From contig CACOAO010000013.1 of the NCBI GenBank assembly GCA_902625215.1, positions 1 through 55,294 on the forward strand: 55,294 nucleotides of DNA, written 5' to 3'. Within the stretch, counting starts at the first letter, position 1. Every line of letters starts with the position of its first letter. Origin of the DNA: an uncultured SAR116 cluster alpha proteobacterium. GTDB taxonomy: Bacteria; Pseudomonadota; Alphaproteobacteria; Puniceispirillales; Marisalimonadaceae. The position numbers were made by a program, and so were the translations under genes. This document shows positions 18,532 to 29,225 of the stretch, piece after piece. The notes under the pieces are model-generated. The model saw only the letters and a program-made list of their open reading frames with translations. It did not search any database and was not told the DNA's origin.

Positions 18532-20706
18532 TTATTTCGTTCTAGCTTTTCTAAAATTATGCATTCTCATTAATTGTTCGGCTGCTTTATTTATAGTTGT
18601 TGATGCAGCATCAGGAATAGGTGTGCCAGGTCCAAAAATAGCTGCAACACCAGCATCATATAAAAATTGATAATCTTGTGCAGGGATTACACCACCACAA
18701 ACTACAAGAATATCATCCGCTTGACTTTTTTTAAGCTCGTCTATCAATTCAGGTATCAATGTTTTATGACCCGCTGCTAGAGAGGATATACCAATGACGT
18801 GCACCCCTAAATTTATAGCAAGATCAACAGCCTCTTTTGGAGTTTGAAACAAAGTACCAATTTCGACTGAGAAACCAATATCTGTAAAAGCAGAGGCAAT
18901 TACTTTTGCTCCTCTGTCATGACCATCTTGTCCAAGTTTAGCCATAAAAATTTTTGGATTTTCACCTGCAATATTTTTAAAATTAGATAGAGCAATATCA
19001 ACCTTTTTAAAGGCTTCTTCATTTTGATAAGAGCTTTTGTATACATCTTTAATTATATCTTGTTTTACTCCATAACGACCATAGACTTCTTCTAGAGCAT
19101 AAGACACCTCACCAACTGTTGCTCTTGCTTTAATTGCAACAATTGTCAAATCTAACAAGTTACCTTTATTTTCTTTTGCAACTTCTTTTAATTTTTGTAA
19201 TGCTTTTTTTACTTCTTTTGAATTTCTAGCTTTTTTTATTTGATTTAATTTTTTAATTTGTTCTTCACGAACTACTTTATTATCAATATTTAGAACATCA
19301 ACATTTTCATTTTGATCTGACTTATATTTATTTACTCCTACAATCACTTGTTCTCCAGAATCAATTTTTGCTTGACGTTTTGTCGCAGAAATTTCTATTT
19401 CTGATTTTGGAAAACCATTAATTACGGCTACTGTCATACCGCCCATTTCTTCAATTTTTTCAATTAGTTCATTAGATTTATCAATTAATTCTTTTGTCAA
19501 ATTCTCAACAAAATAACTGCCAGCAAGCGGATCCACTGTATCTGTAATACCTGTTTCATGTTGCAGTATTAGTTGGGTGTTTCTAGCTACTTTAGCAGAA
19601 AATTCAGTAGGCAAACCTATTGCTTCATCAAATGAATTTGTGTGCAAAGATTGAGTTCCTCCTAGAGTAGCGGCCAATGCCTCAATAGTAGTTCTAATTA
19701 TATTATTATAAGGATCTTGCTCTTGTAAACTTGCCCCAGAAGTTTGGCAATGGGTTCTCAGCATTTGTGATTTTGGATTTTGGCAATTAAACAACTTTTT
19801 TGTCCATTGTGACCATAAATATCTCGCTGCTCTCAATTTAGCAGCTTCCATAAAAAAATTCATTCCTATAGCAAAGAAAAAGGATAATCTAGGTGCAAAA
19901 TCATCAACCAATAATCCACTTTTTGTTGCTGCTCTTATATATTCTAATCCATCTGCAATGGTAAAAGCTAATTCTTGAACGAGAGAGGCACCTGCCTCCT
20001 GCATATGATACCCTGAAATAGATATAGAATTAAATTTTGGCATTTCTTTTGATGTAAAATTAATAATATCAGAGACAATTCTCATAGACGGTTCTGGGGG
20101 ATATATATAAGTGTTCCTAACCATGAATTCTTTAAGTATGTCATTCTGTATAGTTCCGCTCAGTTCTCTTGGACTTACACCTTGTTCTTGAGCAGCAACT
20201 ATATAACCTGCTAACACAGGAAGAACTGCTCCATTCATTGTCATTGATACAGACATTTTATCAAGAGGAATACCATCAAAAAGAATTTTCATATCCTCTA
20301 CACTATCTATAGCAACACCAGCTTTGCCTACATCTCCATATACCCTCTCATGATCTGAATCGTATCCTCTGTGAGTTGCCAAATCAAAAGCAACTGACAA
20401 ACCTTTTTGTCCAGAGGCTAAATTTTTTTTATAAAATTTATTCGACTCTGAAGCTGTTGAAAAACCAGCATATTGACGAATTGTCCAAGGCCTACCTGTA
20501 TACATCGTAGCTTTTGGGCCTCTTAAAAATGGAGGTTCACCAGGATAGCTATCAAGATGACTAATATTTTCATTGTCTGCTGAAGTGTATAATGGCTTTA
20601 TCTTAATTCCTTCTGGTGTGTTGATGTAGATATCATCAACATCTGGAGTTTTTAACTCATTAATAGCGTTTTTCTTCCAGTTTTCTAAATTATCTTTTTT
20701 CCCCAT
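18532..20706 (-). CDS. Methylmalonyl-CoA mutase, single-chain, B12-dependent
   Basis: Rearranges (R)-methylmalonyl-CoA to succinyl-CoA with adenosylcobalamin. The 724-residue chain has the catalytic barrel ([17 protein letters not shown], then [18 protein letters not shown], and a [20 protein letters not shown] segment). The C-terminal B12 domain has the DxHxxG signature in [13 protein letters not shown], then [11 protein letters not shown] and GGVIPAQDY. Length and domain order fit the large catalytic chain that works alone as a homodimer. It is 23 bases from pccA and 28 from prpE on the same strand. No MeaB/ArgK-type reactivating GTPase and no cobalamin riboswitch were seen nearby. Confidence 0.97.
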   Translation of the reverse strand: MGKKDNLENWKKNAINELKTPDVDDIYINTPEGIKIKPLYTSADNENISHLDSYPGEPPFLRGPKATMYTGRPWTIRQYAGFSTASESNKFYKKNLASGQKGLSVAFDLATHRGYDSDHERVYGDVGKAGVAIDSVEDMKILFDGIPLDKMSVSMTMNGAVLPVLAGYIVAAQEQGVSPRELSGTIQNDILKEFMVRNTYIYPPEPSMRIVSDIINFTSKEMPKFNSISISGYHMQEAGASLVQELAFTIADGLEYIRAATKSGLLVDDFAPRLSFFFAIGMNFFMEAAKLRAARYLWSQWTKKLFNCQNPKSQMLRTHCQTSGASLQEQDPYNNIIRTTIEALAATLGGTQSLHTNSFDEAIGLPTEFSAKVARNTQLILQHETGITDTVDPLAGSYFVENLTKELIDKSNELIEKIEEMGGMTVAVINGFPKSEIEISATKRQAKIDSGEQVIVGVNKYKSDQNENVDVLNIDNKVVREEQIKKLNQIKKARNSKEVKKALQKLKEVAKENKGNLLDLTIVAIKARATVGEVSYALEEVYGRYGVKQDIIKDVYKSSYQNEEAFKKVDIALSNFKNIAGENPKIFMAKLGQDGHDRGAKVIASAFTDIGFSVEIGTLFQTPKEAVDLAINLGVHVIGISSLAAGHKTLIPELIDELKKSQADDILVVCGGVIPAQDYQFLYDAGVAAIFGPGTPIPDAASTTINKAAEQLMRMHNFRKARTK

Positions 20707-20729
20707 ACATATCTCTTTTTTTATAATTT

Positions 20730-22799
20730 TTATTTAAATGAAAACTCCATAATGACTTGATCAATAGATAACGTATCACCTTCTTTATAATTGATTTTTT
20801 TAATAGTGCATTTTTTTGGAGCAACTAATGTATTTTCCATTTTCATTGCCTCAACAACACATAAGGATTGCCCTTCATCAATAATTTGATTTTCTTTAAC
20901 TAATATTTTAATTAATTTTCCTGGCATTGGGCAGATTAATAGATTTGATTTATCTAAATTTTTTATAGGTTTCATAAATTTTTGATAATCAGCTACGTGC
21001 TTTGGAAACACATTTGCCGACATTGTAATTCCTCTATATTCAAAGTCGATATTAGTATTTTTGTTATTTAATCTACATTGAATATTTTGAGGATCATTTA
21101 GTGTATCTTGTGAGTTTATTTTGAATGTAACTAATTTTTTAATAAAATCTTGGTGAACTTCAATTTTAAAAAAATCATTATTCAGACCATTTGTTATATG
21201 ATTAGGCATAGGCTTAATACAAACAAAAGGCAAATTTAAATTATCTTTATTGATCATATATTTCAATTTTGAAGGATTTTGTGAAGATTGCTTGTAATGA
21301 AGATAAACTTCCCACTCATCAGAAATTTGATCATTTTCAAAAATTTCAAAATTTTTTGAAATTTCACAGATATGATATGCTAAAACTAAAGATCCTAGGG
21401 TCCATTCCAATTTCTTGTTTGGAATTATTCCTTGAAATCCTTCTTTAAATTCCTCGTCTATAAATGCAGTGTTTATATCACCAGATTTAAATCTTTTATT
21501 TGCTAAAATAGATGAAAGAAATGATATATTATTATCTATACCTTCAAGTAAAAAGTTGTCTAAGGCAGTTTCCATTCTGTTAATGGATAAATCACGTGTT
21601 TTGCCCCAAGAACATAATTTTGCAATCATAGGATCATAGAACATTGATACCTCATCACCTTCTCTAACTCCAGTGTCATTTCTAGTAATTGTGCCATCCG
21701 GATGTTGAGTTTCTTTAGGTGGATTATATTTAGTCAATCTTCCAATCGAAGGTAGAAAATTTTTATAGGGATTTTCTGCGTATATTCTAGTTTCAATTGC
21801 TGAACCATTTAAACGAACATCATTTTGGGTAATTTCTAGTTTTTTCCCATATGCTACATTAATCATCTGCTCTACTAAATCTATCCCTGTGATTAATTCA
21901 GTAACAGGGTGCTCAACTTGAAGACGTGTATTCATCTCTAAAAAATAAAAATTTTTATCTTTATCAACAATAAATTCAACAGTACCAGCGCTATTATAAT
22001 TAACTTTTTTTGATAACTGAACGGCTTGATCACCCATCTGTTTTCTTGTTTGTTCGTCTAAAAAAGGTGAAGGAGCCTCTTCAATGACCTTTTGGTTTCT
22101 TCTTTGAATAGAACATTCTCTTTCACCTAAATAAATTACATTACCAAAATTATCTGCTAATACTTGTATTTCAATATGTCTTGGTTCGGTAATAAATTTT
22201 TCTATAAAAATACGTTTGTCACCAAAACTTTTAAGAGCCTCACTTGAAGCTCTTTCAAAATTATCTTCTACCTGATCACTTGAAAATGCAATACGCATAC
22301 CTTTGCCGCCACCACCAGCACTTGCCTTTATCATTACCGGATAGCCTATTTCATCTGCAATCTTTATTGCTTCATTTTTATTTTTAATTATTCCAATATG
22401 ACCAGGAACGGTATTAACATTTGCTGACTTAGCAATTTTTTTAGATTCAATCTTGTCACCCATTGATGCTATAGCTGATTTTGAAGGGCCTATAAAAGTA
22501 ATTCCAGCTTTACTTAAAGATTCTGGAAAACTAGAGTTTTCGGATAAAAATCCATACCCTGGATGTAAGGCATCACATTTTTTTTCTTTACACGCCTTTA
22601 TAATCAAATCGGCTCTAAGATAACTATCTGAAGCTGGAGATGGTCCTAAGTAAACTGCTTCATCTGCTAAACGAACATGTTCTGCATACCTGTCAGAATC
22701 TGAAAAAATTGCAACAGTTTTAATCTTCATTTTTTTTGCAGTTTTGATTATTCTACAAGCTATTTCTCCACGATTTGCAATTAAGATTTTTTTAAACAT
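20730..22799 (-). CDS. pccA: Propionyl-CoA carboxylase alpha subunit (biotin carboxylase plus biotin carrier)
   Basis: Carboxylates its own biotin with bicarbonate and ATP and hands the carboxyl group to the beta subunit. The 689-residue chain begins with [13 protein letters not shown], then [13 protein letters not shown], the ATP-grasp glycine loop [15 protein letters not shown] and [15 protein letters not shown] less conserved linker at about 460-610 matches the PCC alpha bridging domain. It ends with the biotin site [14 protein letters not shown]. Neighbouring beta subunit, mutase and epimerase fix the substrate as propionyl-CoA rather than methylcrotonyl-CoA. Confidence 0.96.
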   Translation of the reverse strand: MFKKILIANRGEIACRIIKTAKKMKIKTVAIFSDSDRYAEHVRLADEAVYLGPSPASDSYLRADLIIKACKEKKCDALHPGYGFLSENSSFPESLSKAGITFIGPSKSAIASMGDKIESKKIAKSANVNTVPGHIGIIKNKNEAIKIADEIGYPVMIKASAGGGGKGMRIAFSSDQVEDNFERASSEALKSFGDKRIFIEKFITEPRHIEIQVLADNFGNVIYLGERECSIQRRNQKVIEEAPSPFLDEQTRKQMGDQAVQLSKKVNYNSAGTVEFIVDKDKNFYFLEMNTRLQVEHPVTELITGIDLVEQMINVAYGKKLEITQNDVRLNGSAIETRIYAENPYKNFLPSIGRLTKYNPPKETQHPDGTITRNDTGVREGDEVSMFYDPMIAKLCSWGKTRDLSINRMETALDNFLLEGIDNNISFLSSILANKRFKSGDINTAFIDEEFKEGFQGIIPNKKLEWTLGSLVLAYHICEISKNFEIFENDQISDEWEVYLHYKQSSQNPSKLKYMINKDNLNLPFVCIKPMPNHITNGLNNDFFKIEVHQDFIKKLVTFKINSQDTLNDPQNIQCRLNNKNTNIDFEYRGITMSANVFPKHVADYQKFMKPIKNLDKSNLLICPMPGKLIKILVKENQIIDEGQSLCVVEAMKMENTLVAPKKCTIKKINYKEGDTLSIDQVIMEFSFK

Positions 22800-22817
22800 T
22801 ACTTACTTCTATTTTTA

Positions 22818-24362
22818 TTAGAGTGGAATATTTCCAAATTTTTTATCTGGATTCTTTTGTTTCTTATCTTTTAATTTAGAAAATGCTTGTACCAACCTAA
22901 ATCTGGAATTACTAGGTATAATAACATCATCTAAGAAACCCCTTTCTGCAGCTATAAATGGGTTTGCGAATCTTTCCTCATATTCTAATGTTCTAGTCTC
23001 TATTTTTTTTGAATCATTTAGTTCATTTCGGAAAAGAATTTCTACTGCTCCTTTTGCTCCCATTACTGCAATTTCAGCAGTTGGCCAAGCATAGTTAGCA
23101 TCTCCTCTTAAATGTTTTGAGCTCATGACATCATACGCTCCACCATATGCTTTTCTAGTAATTAGAGTAACCTTTGGTGTTGTAGCTTCTGCATATGCAA
23201 ATAAAAGTTTTGCTCCATGCTTAATTATACCACCATACTCTTGAGCAGTTCCTGGCATAAAACCTGGTACATCTACTAATGTAAGTATAGGAATATTGAA
23301 AGCGTCACAAAATCTTACAAATCTTGCTGCCTTTCTACTAGAATCATTGTCCAAACAACCGGCTAAAACCATAGGTTGATTTGCTACAACCCCTATAGTT
23401 TGGCCATCTAATCTTATAAAACCAATAAGAATGTTTTTTGCAAAATTTTCTTGCAACTCAAAGAAGTCATATTCATCAGCTATTGATACAACAAGTTCTT
23501 TCATATCATACGGTAAGTTTGGATTTTCAGGTATCAAAGTATCCAATGCTAAGGAAATTCTCTTTTTTGGATCATCAGTTTTTCTTTTTATATATTTAGA
23601 TTCATTACTAGATGGCAAAAAACTGAGAAATTTTCTTAATACATTTAAAGCTTCAATATCATTATTAAATGATCCGTCTGCTACTGAAGAAATTGTTGTG
23701 TGAGTTTCAGATCCACCAAGTTCTTCGGCAGTAACTTCTTCTGAAGTGACGGTTTTAACTACATCAGGGCCTGTGACAAACATATAACTTGTTTCTTTGA
23801 CCATGAATGTGAAATCCGTCATAGCTGGAGAGTAAACAGCTCCACCAGCACACGGTCCCATGATCATAGAAATTTGTGGGACTACACCAGAAGCAAGAGC
23901 ATTCTGCAAAAAAACATCCGCGTAACCACCTAAAGATTCAACACCCTCTTGGATCCTTGCTCCTCCACTATCATTCAAGCCAATGATAGGTGCTTTGTTT
24001 TGTATTGCTAATTTCATTATTTTTACAATTTTTTTTGCATGATCTGATGACAAAGAACCACCAAAAACGGTAAAATCCTGAGCATAAATATAAACTAATT
24101 TGCCATTAACTTTTCCAGATCCTGTGATAACACCATCACCTGGAATAGTTTTCCCATCCATTCCAAAATCTCTTATTCGATGGATAACGAACATGTCAGT
24201 TTCTTCAAATGAACCTTTATCTAAAAGAGTATTTATTCTTTCTCTTGCAGTAAGTTTCCCAAGTGAATGTTGTTTTTCTGTTCTTTTTATTCCACCACCA
24301 AGCCGCGCTTTTTCTCTTCTTGACTGTAATTCAGAAATTATTTCTCTACTTGATTTCTTGAT
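22818..24362 (-). CDS. pccB: Propionyl-CoA carboxylase beta subunit (carboxyltransferase), atypical start
   Basis: Transfers the carboxyl group from biotin to propionyl-CoA. Motifs include [10 protein letters not shown]-type text ([19 protein letters not shown]), [35 protein letters not shown] and [10 protein letters not shown]. The first in-frame ATG is at 24194, but 56 further in-frame codons upstream encode the conserved N-terminus ([20 protein letters not shown] and [21 protein letters not shown]). That gives about 514 residues, the family's normal size. The frame opens after a TGA at 24375-24377 and contains no ATG, GTG or TTG there. AGGAG at 24370-24374 lies 7 bases from an ATC codon at 24362. 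An ATG at 24367 is one frame off and only 2 bases from AGGAG. Either a rare start codon or a one-base error applies. Confidence 0.93.
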   Translation of the reverse strand: MKKSSREIISELQSRREKARLGGGIKRTEKQHSLGKLTARERINTLLDKGSFEETDMFVIHRIRDFGMDGKTIPGDGVITGSGKVNGKLVYIYAQDFTVFGGSLSSDHAKKIVKIMKLAIQNKAPIIGLNDSGGARIQEGVESLGGYADVFLQNALASGVVPQISMIMGPCAGGAVYSPAMTDFTFMVKETSYMFVTGPDVVKTVTSEEVTAEELGGSETHTTISSVADGSFNNDIEALNVLRKFLSFLPSSNESKYIKRKTDDPKKRISLALDTLIPENPNLPYDMKELVVSIADEYDFFELQENFAKNILIGFIRLDGQTIGVVANQPMVLAGCLDNDSSRKAARFVRFCDAFNIPILTLVDVPGFMPGTAQEYGGIIKHGAKLLFAYAEATTPKVTLITRKAYGGAYDVMSSKHLRGDANYAWPTAEIAVMGAKGAVEILFRNELNDSKKIETRTLEYEERFANPFIAAERGFLDDVIIPSNSRFRLVQAFSKLKDKKQKNPDKKFGNIPL

Positions 24363-24508
24363 AACATTTCTCCTTCAGAAGACACTAAAAAATAAAATTT
24401 AGCAAAATTTGATAAAATTAACTAGTAATAATCAATCTATGATAATTGAAAATTATTAAAATTAAATATAACTTATTTAAGAAAATTTAGTTTTTTTTGG
24501 AGTATTCT

Positions 24509-24934
24509 ATGGAAGAATTTTATTCAAATATCGGTAGACTTAATCATATTGCTATTGCTGTTCCTAATATAAAAAAAGCCTCTGATATGTGGCAAAAGGC
24601 CTTAGGTGCTAATGTTAGCAAACCTCAAACTTTACCTGAACATGGAGTTAAAGTAGTATTTATAGAATCACCAAACACAAAGGTTGAACTTCTTGAACCA
24701 TTAAACGATAATAGTCCAATTAGTAAGTTTCTTATGAAAAATCCAAATGGAGGTATGCATCATATTTGTTATGAAGTTGGTGATTTAAAATCTGCCTCAA
24801 AAAAACTTAATAAAGTAGGAGCAACAATTTTAGGTGACGGTAACCCAAAGATTGGGGCTCATGGAAACCCTGTAATATTTTTGAAACCGTCAGATTTTTC
24901 AGGAACTCTAATTGAATTAGAAGAAATTAAATAA
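24509..24934 (+). CDS. mce: Methylmalonyl-CoA epimerase (VOC family)
   Basis: Interconverts (S)- and (R)-methylmalonyl-CoA, linking the carboxylase product to the mutase. The 141-residue protein has two glyoxalase-like beta-alpha-beta modules with metal ligands in LNHIAIAVP, GMHHICYEV and a C-terminal LIELEE. I start at ATG 24509 because GGAG lies 6 bases upstream; a TTG at 24497 overlaps that signal. It is divergent from pccB, sharing a roughly 130-base promoter region, and ends 3 bases from the SprT-like gene on the other strand. Confidence 0.95.
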   Translation: MEEFYSNIGRLNHIAIAVPNIKKASDMWQKALGANVSKPQTLPEHGVKVVFIESPNTKVELLEPLNDNSPISKFLMKNPNGGMHHICYEVGDLKSASKKLNKVGATILGDGNPKIGAHGNPVIFLKPSDFSGTLIELEEIK

Positions 24935-24937
24935 TTT

Positions 24938-25447
24938 CTATATATTTTTTTCATAACAAACAGAGGCTCCACATTTTCTACAAATTAAATTTAATTTTCG
25001 CCTATGTGTTTTTTGTTCCCAACAAAAATTTTCACAATACCTTATCCACTTATAATCTGAAAATACAAGAGAATGACACCTCTTTGCAGAGCACCCAAGT
25101 TTTTTAGCCATATTTTTCCACTTTATGTTATGTCCATTATTAGGACCCACAAGCGCATGAGCTATTTCATGAAGTATTGTATCGTAAATTTCTGTATCAT
25201 TTGAATTTTTAATGAAATTCCTTGAAAACGAAATTTTTTTTTCTTTAAAAAAACATCCCCCTGCCCTCACTTTTGCATGATCCAGATCTAATTTCCAATC
25301 AAATAGACCATTTTTATCCATTTCAGATCTTGCTAAATTCAAAAATTTTCTAAAAGATTCATAATCTTTAAGTTGTTTATTTTTTATTGACGACTCATTT
25401 TTATTTAAATTAAACAAATTTTTTATTTTTAAAATTTCTTTTATCAT
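24938..25447 (-). CDS. SprT-like zinc metalloprotease domain protein
   Basis: A 169-residue protein with the metal-binding HEIAH motif (TILHEIAHALVGPNNGHN) near residue 90 and a C-terminal Cys-rich region (RYCENFC, then ICRKCGASVCY) resembling a zinc ribbon. SprT-like domains occur in bacterial proteins of unclear function and in eukaryotic SPRTN, which cuts DNA-protein crosslinks. A DNA-linked role here is only a possibility. It is convergent with mce and divergent from the ABC ATPase, so it is probably transcribed alone. Confidence 0.82.
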   Translation of the reverse strand: MIKEILKIKNLFNLNKNESSIKNKQLKDYESFRKFLNLARSEMDKNGLFDWKLDLDHAKVRAGGCFFKEKKISFSRNFIKNSNDTEIYDTILHEIAHALVGPNNGHNIKWKNMAKKLGCSAKRCHSLVFSDYKWIRYCENFCWEQKTHRRKLNLICRKCGASVCYEKNI

Positions 25448-25484
25448 TTATTTATTTAATATTTTACCATTAGGTTGCACGAGT

Positions 25485-26132
25485 TTGCTTGAATTAATTA
25501 ATATATCATTGAAATGGAATTCTCAAAAAGAAAAACCATTTGTAAAAAATCTTAATCTAAGGATAAAAAATGGCAATATTTTATGCGTCGTTGGAAAAAG
25601 TGGTGTTGGAAAATCTTCTTTAATTAACGTAATTGCAGGCTTAACTGAAGATAACTTGTTATTTGAGGGTAAAATAGTTTTAAATGGAAAAATTTTGAAT
25701 GATATGCCAACTGAAAAAAGAAAAATTGGCCTGTTACTTCAAGATGGTGCTTTGTTTCCCCATTTGACGGTTGAACAAAATATATATTTTGGAATGAATA
25801 AAAAACTCAAACCTAAAGAAAAATTTTGTTTAATAAAAGAAAATTTAAAAAAAGCTAATATGGACAATTTTCAAAAAAGATATCCTAATACTCTTTCAGG
25901 TGGGCAAAAATCAAGAATAGCTTGTCTTAGAGCAATACTATCTGAGCCAGAAGTGTTACTACTTGATGAACCATTTTCTTCTTTAGACCCTGAACATAGA
26001 AATACATTCAGAAATTTTGTTGTAAATAAAGTAAAAGAAAGTAAAATCCCTTGTTTACTGGTTACTCACGATGAAAGTGATAAAATAATAAGTAATGAAA
26101 AACCTTTAGATCTGAACTTATTTAGGGAATAA
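25485..26132 (+). CDS. Orphan ABC transporter ATPase subunit (importer-type, ThiQ/YnjD-like)
   Basis: A compact 215-residue ABC ATPase with Walker A GKSGVGKSSL, signature LSGGQKSRIA, Walker B VLLLDEPFSSLD and H-loop LLVTHDESD. Size and sequence resemble the ATPases of thiamine or YnjBCD-type importers. No cognate permease or binding protein is adjacent: folE follows after about 90 bases and a protease gene lies on the other side. The start is a TTG at 25485 with only a weak AGG upstream. No better start was seen, so the start is uncertain. Confidence 0.85.
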   Translation: MLELINISLKWNSQKEKPFVKNLNLRIKNGNILCVVGKSGVGKSSLINVIAGLTEDNLLFEGKIVLNGKILNDMPTEKRKIGLLLQDGALFPHLTVEQNIYFGMNKKLKPKEKFCLIKENLKKANMDNFQKRYPNTLSGGQKSRIACLRAILSEPEVLLLDEPFSSLDPEHRNTFRNFVVNKVKESKIPCLLVTHDESDKIISNEKPLDLNLFRE

Positions 26133-26223
26133 ATTTAATTAAATATTTTAATAATTATTAATAATACGTTGCTTTAAAAAATATTATTCGTTAAGAATTA
26201 TGTAAAAAATTAAGGGATACGCA

Positions 26224-26838
26224 ATGAATTCGTCTATTAATGCTTCAAAACTGATAATTGATAATGAAAATAGTAAAATCATATCAAAGGTAGAGGCCGA
26301 AGAGGCTGTAAAGATACTTATAAGATATATAGGTGAAGATCCTGAAAGAGAAGGTTTGTTAGAAACTCCTAAAAGAGTAATAAAATCATTTAACGAATTT
26401 TATGCGGGTTACAATCAAGATCCTGAAATATTTTTATCTAAAACTTTTGAAGATATTGAAGGTTATAACGACATTGTTTTGTTAAAAAATATTAATTTTG
26501 AAAGTCATTGTGAACACCATATGGTTCCAATAATCGGTAAAGCTTCCATTGGTTATTATCCAAATAAAAGAGTTGTTGGAATATCGAAACTAGCAAGAGT
26601 GCTAGATCTTTATGCTAAAAGACTCCAAACTCAAGAGACGATGACTGCACAGATATTAAATTGCATTGACAAAACTCTATTACCTAAAGGTACTGCAGTT
26701 TTTATTAATGCAGAGCATCACTGTATGAGCACTAGGGGTGTGTTAAAAAATGATGTAACAATGACTACCAATTTATTTAGTGGTTGTTTTTTAGAAAATA
26801 AAGATTTACAGGATAGATTTTTGAAAATGGCGACTTAA
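26224..26838 (+). CDS. folE: GTP cyclohydrolase I (FolE1)
   Basis: Converts GTP to 7,8-dihydroneopterin triphosphate, the first step of folate synthesis. The 204-residue protein has the zinc and active-site motifs HCEHHMVPI, VVGISKLARVLDLYAKRLQ-type text (VVGISKLARV) and the C-terminal EHHCMSTRGV. An AAGGGA ribosome-binding site sits 6 bases before ATG 26224. The zinc-binding Cys and His residues are present, so this is the zinc-dependent form. trkH follows 46 bases downstream and may be cotranscribed. Confidence 0.97.
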   Translation: MNSSINASKLIIDNENSKIISKVEAEEAVKILIRYIGEDPEREGLLETPKRVIKSFNEFYAGYNQDPEIFLSKTFEDIEGYNDIVLLKNINFESHCEHHMVPIIGKASIGYYPNKRVVGISKLARVLDLYAKRLQTQETMTAQILNCIDKTLLPKGTAVFINAEHHCMSTRGVLKNDVTMTTNLFSGCFLENKDLQDRFLKMAT

Positions 26839-26884
26839 GGAAATTTAAATTTAATTGTCTTTAATAAAGCTTATAGAATAAATC

Positions 26885-28330
26885 ATGAAATTTTCACCAA
26901 TAATTTATCTTATAGGAATGTTATTATGCATTCTTTCTATTTTTATGTTAATACCAGCAATTGTAGATTGGTTTTATGACGGCAAAAATTGGCCTGCATT
27001 TGTTGGATCTTCAATGGCTACATTATTTATAGGTTCCATTCTTTTCCTAACTAATAAAGGAAGTGCGACTGAACATTTAGAATTGAGACAAGCATTTTTA
27101 CTAACAAATAGTGCATGGATATCAATCGCTTTATTTGGATCATTGCCCTTTTTGTTATCAGATGTTGATATGACCTTTATAGATGCTTTTTTTGAGTCGA
27201 CATCTGGAATAACAACTACAGGTGCAACTGTAATTGAAAATTTGGAAGCAAAATCCCATGGCATTTTAATTTGGCGAGCCCTTCTACAATGGCTTGGAGG
27301 AGTTGGTATAATTGTAATGGCTCTCGCTGTATTACCAATGTTATCAATTGGTGGTATGCAACTATTTAAAACTGAATCATATGAAACACCTGATAAAGTG
27401 GTGCCCAAAGCAGCGAGCTTTGCTGCAGGAATTAGTATAGTTTATATATCTTTAACTATTATATGGGCATTTATGTTGTGGGGTGCTGGAATGTCAATAT
27501 TTGATTCAATTGCACATGCAATGACAACTCTAGCAACAGGTGGATACTCAACAAAATCTGAATCATTGGCAGCATTTAATTCCTCTACCATAGAAATTAT
27601 TATTATTTTTGGAATGTTAGTTGGATCTCTTCCATTCGTTCACTATTTAACTATAACCAAAAATGGTATAAGAAATCTAGTTAAAGATGACCAAGTTAAA
27701 CTTTTTTTGACTTTGGTTTTCTTTGTGGTTTTGATAATGTCATTATATTTAAGTTCAAACAACATACCATATTTTGAAGCTTTAAGATTATCTTCTTTTA
27801 ATGTAATTTCTATCATTACAGGAACAGGTTTTGGGACATCTGATTTTAATAATTGGGGGGGCTTTCCTACTACTATTTTGTTAATTCTTATGTTTGTAGG
27901 AGGTTGTGCTGGATCTACAACTTGTGGTTTAAGAATGGCAAGGATACAAGTTTTGATCGCCAATGCAAAAGGACAAGTTTCTAAACTCATAAGACCACAT
28001 GCAGTTGTAGTATCTTATTATAACCAAAAACCAATCCCTGAAAATGTAGCTGAATCTGTAATGGGCTTTTTCTTTTTATATATCATCTCTTTTGCTGTAA
28101 TTGCCTGCTTATTGGGAGGATTAGGACTTGATTTAATTACTGCAATTTCAGGTGCTGCTTCTGCTATTGGGAACGTTGGTCCTGGTTTAGGTAACATTAT
28201 TGGTCCATCAGGATCATATCAATCAATCCCAGATCTGGGTAAATTATTTTTATGTGCAGGTATGATATTAGGTCGTCTTGAAATCTTTGCAATATTAGTC
28301 ATGTTTTCACCATTGTTCTGGAAAACTTAA
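26885..28330 (+). CDS. TrkH-family potassium uptake membrane subunit
   Basis: A 481-residue integral membrane protein with four pore-loop repeats carrying the potassium filter glycines: GITTTGATV, TLATGGYST, ITGTGFGTSDF and AIGNVGPGLG. TrkH forms the translocating dimer of the Trk system and normally needs the NAD-binding TrkA ring, which is not in this window. The ATG at 26885 fits the usual start just before the first helix. It is convergent with hslO with two bases between. Confidence 0.94.
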   Translation: MKFSPIIYLIGMLLCILSIFMLIPAIVDWFYDGKNWPAFVGSSMATLFIGSILFLTNKGSATEHLELRQAFLLTNSAWISIALFGSLPFLLSDVDMTFIDAFFESTSGITTTGATVIENLEAKSHGILIWRALLQWLGGVGIIVMALAVLPMLSIGGMQLFKTESYETPDKVVPKAASFAAGISIVYISLTIIWAFMLWGAGMSIFDSIAHAMTTLATGGYSTKSESLAAFNSSTIEIIIIFGMLVGSLPFVHYLTITKNGIRNLVKDDQVKLFLTLVFFVVLIMSLYLSSNNIPYFEALRLSSFNVISIITGTGFGTSDFNNWGGFPTTILLILMFVGGCAGSTTCGLRMARIQVLIANAKGQVSKLIRPHAVVVSYYNQKPIPENVAESVMGFFFLYIISFAVIACLLGGLGLDLITAISGAASAIGNVGPGLGNIIGPSGSYQSIPDLGKLFLCAGMILGRLEIFAILVMFSPLFWKT

Positions 28331-28332
28331 TT

Positions 28333-29202
28333 TCAACACGGAATTAATCTTTCTGTTTTACAAAACTCACAAACAATTTTCAAATTTCCATTTTGATCTG
28401 CAATTTCCTCTAGTTCTTTTCTGTTTAAGTTTTGGATAGCAAGTTTTATCTTTTCTTCTGAACACCGGCATTGATCTTTGATAATTATTTTTTCATATAC
28501 TGCAATCTCTAACTCATTAAATAATCTATAAAGAATTTTTTCTGAAGTAAAATTAGTTGATAAAAATTCTTTTTTACTTAAAGTTGATAAAAAATTTAAT
28601 GCATTTTGCCATACTTCCTCATTTATTTCTTCATCAAATTTATTTTTATTGGGCATTTTTTGAAGCATTATTAAGCCTGCTGGAAATAAATTTTTTCTAT
28701 TACTTTTTTCAATATCATAATAATTAAAAGTAACAAATTTGGTTTCTAATTGTTCAGAATTATTAAAATAGAGTTCTGTCGATTTAGTTATACTTGTTTC
28801 ATCAAGAGGAACTATACCTTGATATCTTTTAGTATATTTTCCTTGATCTAAGGTGAACGAAATATGACCTTTACCCATTAGAGAGTTCAAATTAGACTTG
28901 CTATTGACAAAATCTGGACTTAGTCCAACATAACCTCTGAGAAATCCTTCGCTTGTGATATCAGAAAATAAAGTATTAACATCGCCAGTACCTTTAGCTT
29001 GAATTGTAAAGACACCATTATGCTTCATTCTAGACCCTAAACATGCTGTAATTGTTAGAGTGTCAGCAAATAAACTTTCGACATTTGTTGGGTATTCATG
29101 ACGCTTGATAATTTCAGATACAACTTTTTGGAGTCTTACTATATTACCTCTTACTCTATTCTTACCTAATTGAAATGGAATTACGTGATTATTCAAAGTC
29201 AT
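28333..29202 (-). CDS. hslO: Redox-regulated chaperone Hsp33
   Basis: Hsp33 is a cytoplasmic holdase activated when its zinc-binding cysteines are oxidised. The 289-residue protein has the N-terminal substrate-binding fold (LTITACLGSRMKHNG, then GTGDVNTLFSD) and the C-terminal zinc switch. That switch is seen here as CRC near residue 243 and CEFC near residue 277, the expected CxC and CxxC. It follows argF by 23 bases on the same strand, forming an argD-argF-hslO series I know from other alphaproteobacteria. Confidence 0.95.
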   Translation of the reverse strand: MTLNNHVIPFQLGKNRVRGNIVRLQKVVSEIIKRHEYPTNVESLFADTLTITACLGSRMKHNGVFTIQAKGTGDVNTLFSDITSEGFLRGYVGLSPDFVNSKSNLNSLMGKGHISFTLDQGKYTKRYQGIVPLDETSITKSTELYFNNSEQLETKFVTFNYYDIEKSNRKNLFPAGLIMLQKMPNKNKFDEEINEEVWQNALNFLSTLSKKEFLSTNFTSEKILYRLFNELEIAVYEKIIIKDQCRCSEEKIKLAIQNLNRKELEEIADQNGNLKIVCEFCKTERLIPC

Positions 29203-29225
29203 TTCAGAAATACAAGTTACTCAAA

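Noticed and set aside
27643-27990. A 115-residue minus-strand frame within trkH.
   Set aside because: It is antisense to conserved TrkH pore-loop codons and has no independent support.
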